Shown piece after piece: positions 1 to 7,495 of a stretch of 9,534 nt of DNA. A program made the translations under genes and the position numbers. Under the pieces are notes generated by a model, which did no database searches, was not told where the DNA came from, and worked only from the letters and a program-made list of their open reading frames with translations. This stretch comes from Ignavibacteria bacterium (GTDB lineage Bacteria; Bacteroidota; Ignavibacteria; Kapaibacteriales; UBA4661): the NCBI GenBank assembly GCA_013298375.1, contig JAAFHM010000169.1, positions 1-9,534 of the forward strand, in the 5' to 3' direction. Within the stretch, counting starts at the first letter, position 1. Each line of letters starts with the position of its first letter.

Positions 1-1
1 T

Positions 2-1720
2 AGCGTCATTCGCAGTGAGCGCGATAAATGGCTTGAACGCTTGCGCCGCGAGGGTGTTTTTCCGAGCATGATTATTGATGACGCACTCCGTGAGCCAACA
101 GCAATTCAGCGTCACGACGCGCCTGCGACACTTGCGCCGCACTTTGCCTACCGCATGAAACGGCTCTATCCCAACGAGTCCACCATCACAACGACGCTGG
201 ACACGCGCAAACAACAAAGCGTGCAAACACTGACCCAAAACGTGATTCGGCGGTTGAAAATGTTCGGCATTAGCAATGCTGCGGTCTTGGTGGTGGACAA
301 TCGCACTCGCGCTGTCGAGGCGTATTTGGGCTCGCCGGATTATGCCGACAAGTCAGCGTCGGGCGAGGTGGACGGTGTGCGGGCTGTGCGCTCACCCGGA
401 AGCGCCCTGAAGCCGCTTGTTTACGCGCTGGCAATGGACAAAGGCTTGATAACGCCGAAAACGGTACTGACGGATGTCCCAACGAATTTCGATGGGTATG
501 CGCCCGAAAACTTTGACCGTACTTATCGCGGCTTTGTTTCTGCCGAAAAAGCTCTCATTAACTCACTCAATATTCCGGCGGTCAAGCTCCTGCGAGGTCT
601 TGGCGTGGGGGCGTTCACTGAAACGCTTACGAATGCGGGGTTTGAGCAAATTCGCTCGGATGGTAAAAAACTTGGTTTGTCGGTTGTTTTGGGTGGCTGT
701 GGAGTGCGCTTGGAAGAGATGGCGGGCTTGTACAGCGCTTTTGCAAACTACGGCGAGTGGAGACCGCTTGTATTCCGCAAAGAGAGCGGTACAGTACAAC
801 AAAACGACTCTCAACGCACTGGAAATCGTATTGTATCAGCGTCTGCGGCGTTTTTACTCGGTGAGATTTTAACACAACTTACGCGCCCCGATGTGCCACG
901 CAACTTTGGTTCGACGCGCCATTTACCCAAAGTTGCGTGGAAAACCGGAACGTCCTACGGGCGGCGCGATGCTTGGAGCATCGGCTACAACAAGCGTTAT
1001 ACGGTTGCGGTCTGGGTGGGAAATTTTTCCGGCGTTGGGGTTCCGGAGTTAGTCGGTGCGGACATTGCCACGCCGCTCTTGTTTGATATTTTCAATGCGA
1101 TTGACTACAATTCCCCAAATGATTGGTTTGAGCCTTCCCCGGCGCTGGATTTTCGGCTTGTCTGCTCGGAAAGCGGCTTGCCGCCCGGTGATGGCTGCGA
1201 CAATCAGGTTACGGATTATTTCCTGCCACGCATTTCCAGCAATGCGCCTTGTCCACACCTCAAATCCGTTGCGGTCTCGGCGGATGAGCGTTTTTCATAC
1301 TGCCCCGATTGTTTACCACAAACGGGCTACAAAATGAAGCGTTATCCGAATTTGCCACCAGAGATGTTAGCACTCTACACCGCAGAAAACCGAGCGTTTG
1401 AGCGTATTCCCGAACACAATCCCGCTTGTAGCCGTGCAGCAGGAAGTGGCGCTGCGCCCAGCATTATCTCGCTTTCGGATGGTAAAGAATATGTTGTTGA
1501 AAAGAAAACTAACGGCAAAGCCGCATCGGAACTGCTACTCACGTGCCATGCGGCAAATGATGTTCGCACGGTGTACTGGTTTGTGAACGATAAATTTTTG
1601 CGCTCTGCCTCGCCGGAAGAGCGAGTATTTTTTACGCCAGAGCGAGGCTCCGTCAAGGTTTCATGCAGCGACGATAAAGGGCGCAATACGAATATTTGGA
1701 TAAATGTTGCTTGGCAGTAA
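2..1720 (+). CDS. pbpC: Penicillin-binding protein 1C, transpeptidase and C-terminal domains (5' partial)
   Basis: Periplasmic, membrane-anchored peptidoglycan synthase of class A; the part seen carries the peptide cross-linking (transpeptidase) activity. The frame is open to the left edge, so the TTG at 41 is not the true start. About 200 residues (membrane anchor and GT51 glycosyltransferase) lie off-window. Counting from codon 41, the SxxK motif is SALK with nucleophile Ser121 (codon 401-403) and Lys124, the SxN motif is SLN 175-177, and KTGT is 301-304. All three are intact, so the enzyme should bind penicillin. After the transpeptidase comes the Cys-rich linker seen in PBP1C (S-G-L-P-P-G-D-G-C near 378-386; Cys404, Cys421, Cys424, Cys463). 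The end, about 470-559, fits the BiPBP_C domain. The gene converges with the VWA/OmpA gene. In many bacteria pbpC sits beside an alpha-2-macroglobulin gene, but none is visible here. Identity is confident. Confidence 0.93.
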   Translation, partial: SVIRSERDKWLERLRREGVFPSMIIDDALREPTAIQRHDAPATLAPHFAYRMKRLYPNESTITTTLDTRKQQSVQTLTQNVIRRLKMFGISNAAVLVVDNRTRAVEAYLGSPDYADKSASGEVDGVRAVRSPGSALKPLVYALAMDKGLITPKTVLTDVPTNFDGYAPENFDRTYRGFVSAEKALINSLNIPAVKLLRGLGVGAFTETLTNAGFEQIRSDGKKLGLSVVLGGCGVRLEEMAGLYSAFANYGEWRPLVFRKESGTVQQNDSQRTGNRIVSASAAFLLGEILTQLTRPDVPRNFGSTRHLPKVAWKTGTSYGRRDAWSIGYNKRYTVAVWVGNFSGVGVPELVGADIATPLLFDIFNAIDYNSPNDWFEPSPALDFRLVCSESGLPPGDGCDNQVTDYFLPRISSNAPCPHLKSVAVSADERFSYCPDCLPQTGYKMKRYPNLPPEMLALYTAENRAFERIPEHNPACSRAAGSGAAPSIISLSDGKEYVVEKKTNGKAASELLLTCHAANDVRTVYWFVNDKFLRSASPEERVFFTPERGSVKVSCSDDKGRNTNIWINVAWQ

Positions 1721-1759
1721 ATCACAGCAATATCACCGTACAGAACCAATCATTGCTTT

Positions 1760-1767
1760 GTTTTCAC
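1760..1767. repeat. Target-site duplication, left copy
   Basis: GTTTTCAC directly abuts the left inverted repeat of the 156-bp element and matches 1924-1931 exactly. The match ends after 8 bp on both sides: 1759 differs from 1923, and 1768 differs from 1932. That is what a duplicated target would show. Confidence 0.82.
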
Positions 1768-1923
1768 GTAACTGGTCAGGTCGAGTCTTTCCGTCCTACG
1801 CTTTCCTAAGCGTAGAACGGATTTCCCGGAGCTACTTCAAAAAAAACTCAGTACCGGGAAAACCTTCCGACGGCAGCGTTCTCGCACTCTTCAGCCGTCG
1901 GAAGGGGTAACCTGACCAGTTAC
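1768..1923. mobile_element. MITE-like non-autonomous insertion, 156 bp
   Basis: The two ends are perfect 14-bp inverted repeats, 1768-1781 (GTAACTGGTCAGGT) and 1910-1923. They are flanked by an exact 8-bp direct repeat, GTTTTCAC, at 1760-1767 and 1924-1931. There is no credible ORF between the ends, so any movement would need a transposase supplied in trans. Ends beginning GTAA together with an 8-bp target duplication fit the IS66 family as I know it, but no transposase is present, so the family is inference. The interior is packed with three hairpins (1791-1905). The element sits between the convergent pbpC and VWA/OmpA genes and supplies the stop codon of the latter. The perfect repeats suggest a fairly recent insertion. 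A second copy was not seen in the window. Confidence 0.82.
1791..1905. other. Three tandem hairpins inside the mobile element
   Basis: Hairpin 1 pairs 1796-1803 with 1808-1815 (8 bp, loop TCCT) and continues after one mismatch for 4 bp (1791-1794 with 1817-1820). Hairpin 2 pairs 1822-1829 with 1854-1861 (8 bp); its loop contains a further TACT/AGTA pairing and a run of eight A at 1839-1846. Hairpin 3 pairs 1863-1874 with 1894-1905 (12 bp perfect, GC-rich). With the outer 14-bp inverted repeat they make a cloverleaf of one closing stem and three arms. On the minus strand hairpin 3 is followed by TTTT (1862-1859), so it could end transcription of the VWA/OmpA gene; this is a weak terminator call. 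Pairing is seen directly; any role is inference. Confidence 0.7.
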
Positions 1924-4900
1924 GTTTTCACTAATTCCACACGCCGACACCGCGCACGGTACTGGTCGGTGGTTTCTCCTGTTTTACGCGCAAGAATCTG
2001 TTTTTCGCCTTGGGATTCAGCCCGCAAGCGGTCTGCGGGAATACCGCGTTTGATGAGTTCTGCAACGACGAACTCCGCTCGCTTTTGTCCTAACTGCTGA
2101 TTGTACTCGTCCGATGAGGCATCGTCGGTGTGTCCTGTTATCGTCAGCACACCCAGAAAATTTTTGAACAAGAGCAGATTTGCCGCTACGCGGTCTAGCT
2201 CGTTTTGCCATCGTGTACCGCTTGGAGTGCCGTTGGAATCCAAGACAAACGGGCTGGGATTCGCAAATTCATTGCTGGGGAAATTGATGCGCAGGGTCAA
2301 ACCTGCCGGCAAGCGGAAGTTCTGCACAATAGCAGTAGTATCATTCTTGCGATAGAATGCGGTCTGCGAGGCAAAAAAATACTCGCTGGACTGTGCCGTG
2401 AAGCGAAGCGGCGTATCTTTGGGAACAACCATCTGAAATGTGCCATCCGGCGCGGCATTTACTTGAGTGAGCGTCGTTTCGGTGCTGTCTTTTTGCGTTA
2501 TCACGAGTGCCGACGGTACGGGCAAGCCGCTTTTCTCCGCTTCTACTTTGCCTGTTACTATCACACTTTTCCAGACAAGAGGCACATTCAGCATTTGCTG
2601 TGTGCTGGTATCGCGCTTGGGCAATTGCAAATACGTTGTGTCGGCATAATACTCTGGCGCTTGAACACTAATCCCAACACTTCTACCTTTTGGCACCGTG
2701 AGCGAAAAATCACCCTCGCTACTTGTCCGTGTTTCGGCAAGTTTATTATTCGTCGAAATCTCGGTTGCCGTCACGACGGCGTTTTCAATGCCTTTTTGCT
2801 TTGGTTGTGTGGAGGTGACTTTGCCAAAGACCATAATTTCTTTCGGCATCGCGTTCAGCACAAAATCGCGCACAACCGTATCGCCTTGCTTGGCAGAGCG
2901 CATATTGATTTCCGTTGCTAGGGCAATATACTCGTCCTGCAATGCCGGGTCAACAAAGACCGACAGGCTTTTGCCAAAACCGTATCGCTTCGCATACCGT
3001 GACTCTGCGCCGGAAGTCGGTACAAGCTCGGCTGTGCCTTGCGTGAAATCGTCAATATTTTCCGTCAAGCTAATATCGGCTTGCAGAGGTTTTCCTTTCG
3101 TGTCCATAACTTTTCCGGTCAAAATAATTGGTCGCACAATGCGCCGTAGCTTGATTGTAGGAATCTGCACGGTATCGCCTTTTGTCGTTTTTGTTATATC
3201 CAATGCCGTTGTGGTCGGTGCAAAATTGACGGTATCTTGCGGCGAAACCCGCACCGCATAGCGCTTACCTTCGGCTATAGGACTGACAAATACTCCTGCT
3301 ACCGGCTCTGCTTGGACAGGTCCAATGTCGTTCCCTGCGGCATCGGTGAAGGTGACTTCGGCAGCAAGCGGCAGCCCCGTTTCGCTTTGCACCGCCCCTT
3401 GAGCGACCGTTACTTTCGGCTCTGCCTGACGATAGGTGATGGAGTAGGTCGTGGTAATTTCGCGCCCAATATCGTCCAAAATTCTCTCGAAACGGTCTTT
3501 GATGTTATATTCGCGCCCAAGTGTGAGATAGGCGCTTGCCGAGCCGTTATTATCGCAGGGCTTCACGATTTTATTCAATTTAATACGCTCTTTCCACAAC
3601 ATTTCGATAATCTGCGGCTCAACCTCATTGCGGCGCTGGGTGTAGGTGAGTTCGTCGGTGATGACAATGCCGATACGTTCAGCGTTGGGGCGAAATTTCA
3701 TGCGGGCGAGTTCTTGGAGTGCATCGGGAAGATACTCGTCGGGCTGATTGGCACTGGCTTTGGCGATAAACGCCTCGAAGCGTTCAAACTTATCTGTCGG
3801 CTGCAATACGTCCACAACGAAAAGCCCGTAGAGAATAACACCAATCCGATAATCTGCGCCACGCCGCCGCATTTCGTCGGCAAAGCGCTTCGCATTTTCG
3901 CGGGTCTCGCGGATTTTATTGCCCATGCTGCCGGAGCAGTCAATAATCAGCACCACATCCACGGGCGTAGTTGCGGCGCTGTCTGCGGGCTTCACGGAAA
4001 CAATTTTTGCCATCGGGTCGCGCAAGGTAAAATCCGCTTCACCAAGACCACGCATACTTCGCCCATCGTTGTCCACAGCCCGCACAACAACAGTTGTGAG
4101 AGGAAAGCGCTTATTTTCTACATTCAAGAGTTGCAGCGTGTATCCTTGGCGCGACACAACATCAACGGTCTCACCGGAGATAGATTTTGTGACGGTTTTG
4201 GGCTTGTAATACCGCTCTTGAATAGCGCTGTACAGCCCAGATGACTGCGCGGAGAGTTTTGCCAATTCCTTGGCAAAATCAGGGTTTGTCCGGCGAAGGA
4301 ATTGGTCGAGATAATCAGGTTTAGCAAGCGCGGAATCAACGGGAACGCGGCACCCGTCATCGTCGGCGCGGTAGCCAAGCAAATCAGCGCTATTGCGCAC
4401 TTGATCACTGGTTAAGCGCACCGTTGCCAGATGCGAGACATCGCCCGCAGCAGGCATTGTTCGCAATAAGCCCACACCAAGCGGACCCAAATTTGCTTCT
4501 GCGCCCACACGGAAAGCACTCGCCCCGACATTGTAATTCCCCGTCAGCACGAGCAGATTATTCAATATGCCAACACTTGCTCCAACGTCCAGCCCAAGCG
4601 CCGTTGTCGGCAGTGTAGAATAATTAGCAAAAATCGTTATCCAATTCAGGGGCGAATACGACGCGCTTGCTGTCCAATACAGCGTCTCTGGCGAGGTGCG
4701 TATGTGCCTGGATGTGTTTGAAACAGTTTCCGTGCGAAAGGTGTCTATCCCCATTGTACTGGCGGAAATGCCGAGAAACAAGCCATTAAGCGGCTTTGCA
4801 ACGACAGAGGCGTTCCATCGCAAGGATGTAAGCGAAAGTTTCTGAATATCACCGGGATTGGTCAAGCGTCCGCTTGCACCCAGCCAAAGAATATCATCAA

Positions 4901-5261
4901 GAACATTGAAGCCAAGACCTGTGTACAGCTCCCCCGTTGCAAGATCATTATCAGCATTGAGTGTATAACCAACGGCAAACGGCGCTAATTTTGCAAAAAG
5001 GCTGTATTGACCCATTGTTCCAAAATTTTGATTGAGCGGCGCAGAAAGCAACAGCTCAAGCGAGGAGCGCATACCAAGCATGGCGGGGTTCCACCCAACA
5101 GCACTTGCATCACCCAAATATCCCAAGCGCCGATTCGTAACACTCTCAGGCGCAAAGAGGCGTGTTTGCGCGGGAAGGAACGGCGGCAACAGCATTGATA
5201 AAAAGAATGCGCTCATAGAACACATTATCACAACGGCGTGAAGAAGGCGATGCTGCGACAT
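1920..5261 (-). CDS. Secreted outer-membrane barrel / VWA / OmpA multidomain protein
   Basis: Probably an outer-membrane protein tied to the cell wall; exact function unknown. The start chosen is the ATG at 5261, giving M-S-Q-H-R and a good signal peptide (hydrophobic stretch, cleavage near P-A-Q-T). A TTG four codons upstream (5273) is less likely. Residues below count from that TTG. About 48-290 resemble PorV/UPF0164-type barrels (G-D-A-S-A-V-G-W-N-P-A near 54-64, then alternating beta strands). About 436-610 form a von Willebrand A domain with MIDAS D445-C-S447-G-S449, D517 and D540, so metal binding looks intact. About 616-990 hold four carboxypeptidase-regulatory-like beta domains (G-K-V repeats near 720, 818 and 908). 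About 990-1117 are an OmpA domain with T-G-H-T-D ending at D1050 and R1065, the residues that hold diaminopimelate in the family. The final codons and stop overlap the mobile element end. It probably has its own transcript, since a terminator separates it from the SusCD operon. Confidence 0.9.
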   Translation of the reverse strand: MSQHRLLHAVVIMCSMSAFFLSMLLPPFLPAQTRLFAPESVTNRRLGYLGDASAVGWNPAMLGMRSSLELLLSAPLNQNFGTMGQYSLFAKLAPFAVGYTLNADNDLATGELYTGLGFNVLDDILWLGASGRLTNPGDIQKLSLTSLRWNASVVAKPLNGLFLGISASTMGIDTFRTETVSNTSRHIRTSPETLYWTASASYSPLNWITIFANYSTLPTTALGLDVGASVGILNNLLVLTGNYNVGASAFRVGAEANLGPLGVGLLRTMPAAGDVSHLATVRLTSDQVRNSADLLGYRADDDGCRVPVDSALAKPDYLDQFLRRTNPDFAKELAKLSAQSSGLYSAIQERYYKPKTVTKSISGETVDVVSRQGYTLQLLNVENKRFPLTTVVVRAVDNDGRSMRGLGEADFTLRDPMAKIVSVKPADSAATTPVDVVLIIDCSGSMGNKIRETRENAKRFADEMRRRGADYRIGVILYGLFVVDVLQPTDKFERFEAFIAKASANQPDEYLPDALQELARMKFRPNAERIGIVITDELTYTQRRNEVEPQIIEMLWKERIKLNKIVKPCDNNGSASAYLTLGREYNIKDRFERILDDIGREITTTYSITYRQAEPKVTVAQGAVQSETGLPLAAEVTFTDAAGNDIGPVQAEPVAGVFVSPIAEGKRYAVRVSPQDTVNFAPTTTALDITKTTKGDTVQIPTIKLRRIVRPIILTGKVMDTKGKPLQADISLTENIDDFTQGTAELVPTSGAESRYAKRYGFGKSLSVFVDPALQDEYIALATEINMRSAKQGDTVVRDFVLNAMPKEIMVFGKVTSTQPKQKGIENAVVTATEISTNNKLAETRTSSEGDFSLTVPKGRSVGISVQAPEYYADTTYLQLPKRDTSTQQMLNVPLVWKSVIVTGKVEAEKSGLPVPSALVITQKDSTETTLTQVNAAPDGTFQMVVPKDTPLRFTAQSSEYFFASQTAFYRKNDTTAIVQNFRLPAGLTLRINFPSNEFANPSPFVLDSNGTPSGTRWQNELDRVAANLLLFKNFLGVLTITGHTDDASSDEYNQQLGQKRAEFVVAELIKRGIPADRLRAESQGEKQILARKTGETTDQYRARCRRVELVKT
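1924..1931. repeat. Target-site duplication, right copy
   Basis: Second GTTTTCAC, abutting the right inverted repeat. On the minus strand it encodes Val-Lys and the first two bases of the final Thr codon of the VWA/OmpA protein, so the insertion target lay inside that coding sequence. Confidence 0.82.
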
Positions 5262-5333
5262 AATAGTTTGCAAGTGAGATTGGGGTAAGGGGGCATTGAA
5301 TTCAAGGTCTTCCTTTCAGACGCTTTTATCGTA

Positions 5334-5364
5334 CAATGATAGTGATTACGTTGTTGATGAACAA
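5334..5364 (-). promoter_or_regulatory. Candidate Bacteroidota-type promoter of the VWA/OmpA gene
   Basis: On the minus strand, TATCATTG (5341-5334) is one mismatch from the Bacteroidota -7 box TAnnTTTG, with a TTG (5364-5362) 20 bases upstream as a possible -33 box. This would give a leader of about 65 bases before the ATG at 5261. The leader holds a perfect 10-bp palindrome, TTGAATTCAA (5296-5305), which could be chance. A weak call. Confidence 0.2.
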
Positions 5365-5365
5365 C

Positions 5366-5406
5366 AAAAAAACCGCCGCTTGAAACCTTGATTTCAGGCG
5401 GCGGTT
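5366..5406 (-). terminator. Rho-independent terminator of the SusC-SusD-lipoprotein operon
   Basis: A 15-bp stem pairs 5371-5385 with 5392-5406 (one G-T pair, GC-rich base), with the 6-base loop 5386-5391. On the minus strand it is followed by a run of seven T (5372-5366, two of them in the stem). It starts 26 bp after the stop of the small lipoprotein gene, as expected for an operon end. The plus-strand side also has five T (5410-5414), but no plus-strand gene precedes it. Confidence 0.85.
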
Positions 5407-5431
5407 CCGTTTTTGCCATGCGCGGCACTAC

Positions 5432-5923
5432 TTACCGAACTGTAATTGCAACCGTTCCGGCTGGTGGCGTACCACTTGCCGATACGCCTGTTCCCGACCA
5501 TGATTCACCACCTGCGGTAACAACGCCGCTCACCAGCACTATCCGTGATCCCACGGCTGCTGTCGCCGGGATAGTATAGGTGAGGTTTTGCGTAACGCGG
5601 TTCGGCGACGGACTGACATTTACGGCGGCATTCGCAACTCGTGTACGTGTCGATCCCACTTGTGTGTACAAATTCACTGCCGTAACAGGGGATTCCAACG
5701 TGGAATAGACGGTTGTAAAGGTGAGCTGCGTACCCGCCGCTACGGTTACAGCGCTTGCCAGCGCGTTGGTTGCGGGGTTCACGACGTTGAATGTCCGTAC
5801 AATCGCCACAGGATCGCCGACTTTTGCCACACTATTGAGCGGGTTTGGCTCCGTATAACACGACGATACGATCAGTGTGAGTGCAAAAGCAGCAAGCATC
5901 GAAAGAAAAGTTTGTCGTTTCAT
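5432..5923 (-). CDS. Small lipoprotein in a SusCD operon, function unknown
   Basis: I do not recognise a family. The protein has 163 residues. The frame is open further upstream, but the ATG at 5923 is chosen because it starts a clean lipoprotein signal (M-K-R-Q, hydrophobic 6-19) ending in the lipobox V-S-S-C with Cys22, and because it leaves a 37-bp gap after the SusD-like gene. The mature part (23-163) is rich in Thr, Val, Ala, Ser and Asn, has no further Cys, and alternates polar and hydrophobic residues, suggesting one Ig-like beta sandwich. With no acid at position +2, outer-membrane sorting is plausible. It takes the third place in the operon, where SusE-like or other surface glycan-binding lipoproteins often lie, so an accessory substrate-binding role is possible by context only. 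A terminator follows. Confidence 0.85.
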   Translation of the reverse strand: MKRQTFLSMLAAFALTLIVSSCYTEPNPLNSVAKVGDPVAIVRTFNVVNPATNALASAVTVAAGTQLTFTTVYSTLESPVTAVNLYTQVGSTRTRVANAAVNVSPSPNRVTQNLTYTIPATAAVGSRIVLVSGVVTAGGESWSGTGVSASGTPPAGTVAITVR

Positions 5924-5960
5924 GATAAAAGAGAAAAATGTTGGACAAAGTAAAGAAGAT

Positions 5961-7454
5961 TTAGCGTTTATCGCGCCACATCGGTTCGGCGATGTAGTCG
6001 GCGCGTTGCTGCCAATTTGCTCTGAAAGTAGCTTGGTTACGAGTCTGCTCACTTGTTGGATAGATGCCGCGCTGAATCCAGCGCCCACGCAAATCGGGAT
6101 TGTGGTTCTGCGGCAAGCGCAAATTACGATAAACCGCCACGTCGTAGTTGTAACGGCGCATATCCGTCCAAATTTCGGGGTTCAGGTGCAATGCTTTGTA
6201 TTTTTCCATCATAATATCGGAAAGGCGCATTGATGCTGCATCGGGAAGTTGCGCAGTGTAGGTGGCAATCGAAGATGATGGAACGCCCATTTTCGTCATG
6301 TTTGCTATTACACCGTCAAGTACGGCTTGGCGAACTTCTGCCGAAACGCCCACCGTTGCTGGTGTTCCGCCCGCAGCAAGAAACCGCGCTTCTGCTTCGA
6401 TAAACTTGACTTCAGCAAAGTTCATAATCTGAATCGGATTGGAAGCATACCAGGTGGATGTCCCAATTACCGCATTGCCGCCTGCGCTCACGCCTGTTCC
6501 GTTCACAACACCGATGGGATTTGTCAGAACTGCATCGGTCGAGCTACGTGCCGTGAGATTAAGGCGCGGGTCGCGTCCACCGCCCATAACTTCTACCCAA
6601 AACGCCGAAATCCAAAAACTGAAAACTCGCCCAATAACCGTTTCGTTCGCAATACCACGAATCGGGCTAACAGCCGTCGCGCCGGCTGTGTAGCCGAACT
6701 GACAATCCATTGCATTGCTCGTCAGTGCGCCTGCTTGGAGTGCCGTGAGTGCGGCTTGCCCGGCGGCTTGCGCACCTTTTGCGCTCAGGTGCAAGGCAAC
6801 ACGCGCTTGCAAAGAATTCCCCAAACGCCGCCAACGGTCAATGTTTCCACCATAAATTTGGTCGTCATTAGCAGGGCTGAAATTGGAGGAAGTGTTTGCC
6901 AATAGAGTATTTGCGTCGCGGAGCAGGGTCTGAATAACTGGATACAACTGCTGTTGCGTGTCGTAGGCGGGTGTAAGATTTTCACTGCCCAAAAACGCTT
7001 GCGAATATGGGACGTTCTCCCATGTATCGGTCGCATTCAAAAGATTGATGGCTTGCAGAATTTTCGTAATTCCCTGATAATACGGCGATTTCTGGGCTTC
7101 TGCTTGCTTGCCTAAGCGATCAGCAGTGGTGAGTGCGTTGAGGTAAATCGCATTCCACGATGTTCCCCAGTCGCTGCCCTGCGTGTTGTGCGTATCATCA
7201 TCGCCGGCTTGATTGCTTGCCAGTTGTTGTGTCCAGAGCGAGGTTTGGATGCCGATACGAGCGTGTCCGCCAGCCGTAAAGACCTGCACGGTCGGTAAAA
7301 GAGATGCCAGCGAAACTTGCGCGGGGCGTGTGGGGTCGGTATTCACGTCAAGGTACGAATCGCACCCGTTCATGCCCACGATACCAAATCCGGCAAACGC
7401 TGTCATCATGCCTACCGAGCAAGCGCGAAGAAGTGTTTTTTTGAAAGTATTCAT
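5961..7454 (-). CDS. SusD/RagB-family outer-membrane lipoprotein (SusD-like)
   Basis: Surface lipoprotein that should cap the SusC-type transporter and bind its substrate. It has 497 residues, normal for the family. The signal peptide runs to Cys31 in M-N-G-C, a slightly loose lipobox, followed by D-S-Y-L-D-V-N-T-D-P, the typical mature start of SusD-like proteins. Other family signs are D-T-W-E-N-V-P-Y-S-Q-A at 143-153, the G-G-N-I-D-R-W-R-R-L-G-N-S-L-Q-A-R helix at 202-218, and R-D-P-R-L at 294-298. It resembles the SusD-like_2 subgroup. The start is ATG at 7454, preceded by AT-rich sequence with no Shine-Dalgarno. It lies 41 bp after the SusC-like gene and 37 bp before the small lipoprotein gene, so the three are probably co-transcribed. 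The substrate cannot be told: no glycoside hydrolase, peptidase or regulator is visible nearby. Confidence 0.93.
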   Translation of the reverse strand: MNTFKKTLLRACSVGMMTAFAGFGIVGMNGCDSYLDVNTDPTRPAQVSLASLLPTVQVFTAGGHARIGIQTSLWTQQLASNQAGDDDTHNTQGSDWGTSWNAIYLNALTTADRLGKQAEAQKSPYYQGITKILQAINLLNATDTWENVPYSQAFLGSENLTPAYDTQQQLYPVIQTLLRDANTLLANTSSNFSPANDDQIYGGNIDRWRRLGNSLQARVALHLSAKGAQAAGQAALTALQAGALTSNAMDCQFGYTAGATAVSPIRGIANETVIGRVFSFWISAFWVEVMGGGRDPRLNLTARSSTDAVLTNPIGVVNGTGVSAGGNAVIGTSTWYASNPIQIMNFAEVKFIEAEARFLAAGGTPATVGVSAEVRQAVLDGVIANMTKMGVPSSSIATYTAQLPDAASMRLSDIMMEKYKALHLNPEIWTDMRRYNYDVAVYRNLRLPQNHNPDLRGRWIQRGIYPTSEQTRNQATFRANWQQRADYIAEPMWRDKR

Positions 7455-7495
7455 AAAATGTATAATTCGATGGAAATAATTCGTGAAGAAGAAAG

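Noticed and set aside
1704..1910. 68-codon plus-strand frame running from the pbpC end into the mobile element
   Set aside because: It overlaps the pbpC stop, is built mostly from the hairpins of the element and ends at its right inverted repeat. Nothing suggests it is translated.
1768..1923. Reading the structured repeat as an integron attC site, retron RNA or tRNA
   Set aside because: An attC site lacks flanking 8-bp duplications and has a single imperfect stem. No reverse transcriptase or integrase is near, and the arm lengths do not match a tRNA. Terminal repeats with a target duplication explain it better.
2205..2921. 238-codon open frame on the plus strand
   Set aside because: Antisense to the beta-domain part of the VWA/OmpA gene; low-complexity Cys/Arg/His-rich translation with no motif.
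3237..4244. 335-codon open frame on the plus strand
   Set aside because: It lies wholly antisense to the VWA/OmpA gene, whose domains are clear. The plus-strand translation is His/Arg/Cys-rich with no recognisable domain or signal, typical of a mirror frame.
5924..6088. Longer N-terminus for the small lipoprotein, starting at 6088
   Set aside because: It would overlap the SusD-like gene by over 120 bp and bury the lipoprotein signal inside the protein. The ATG at 5923 fits far better.
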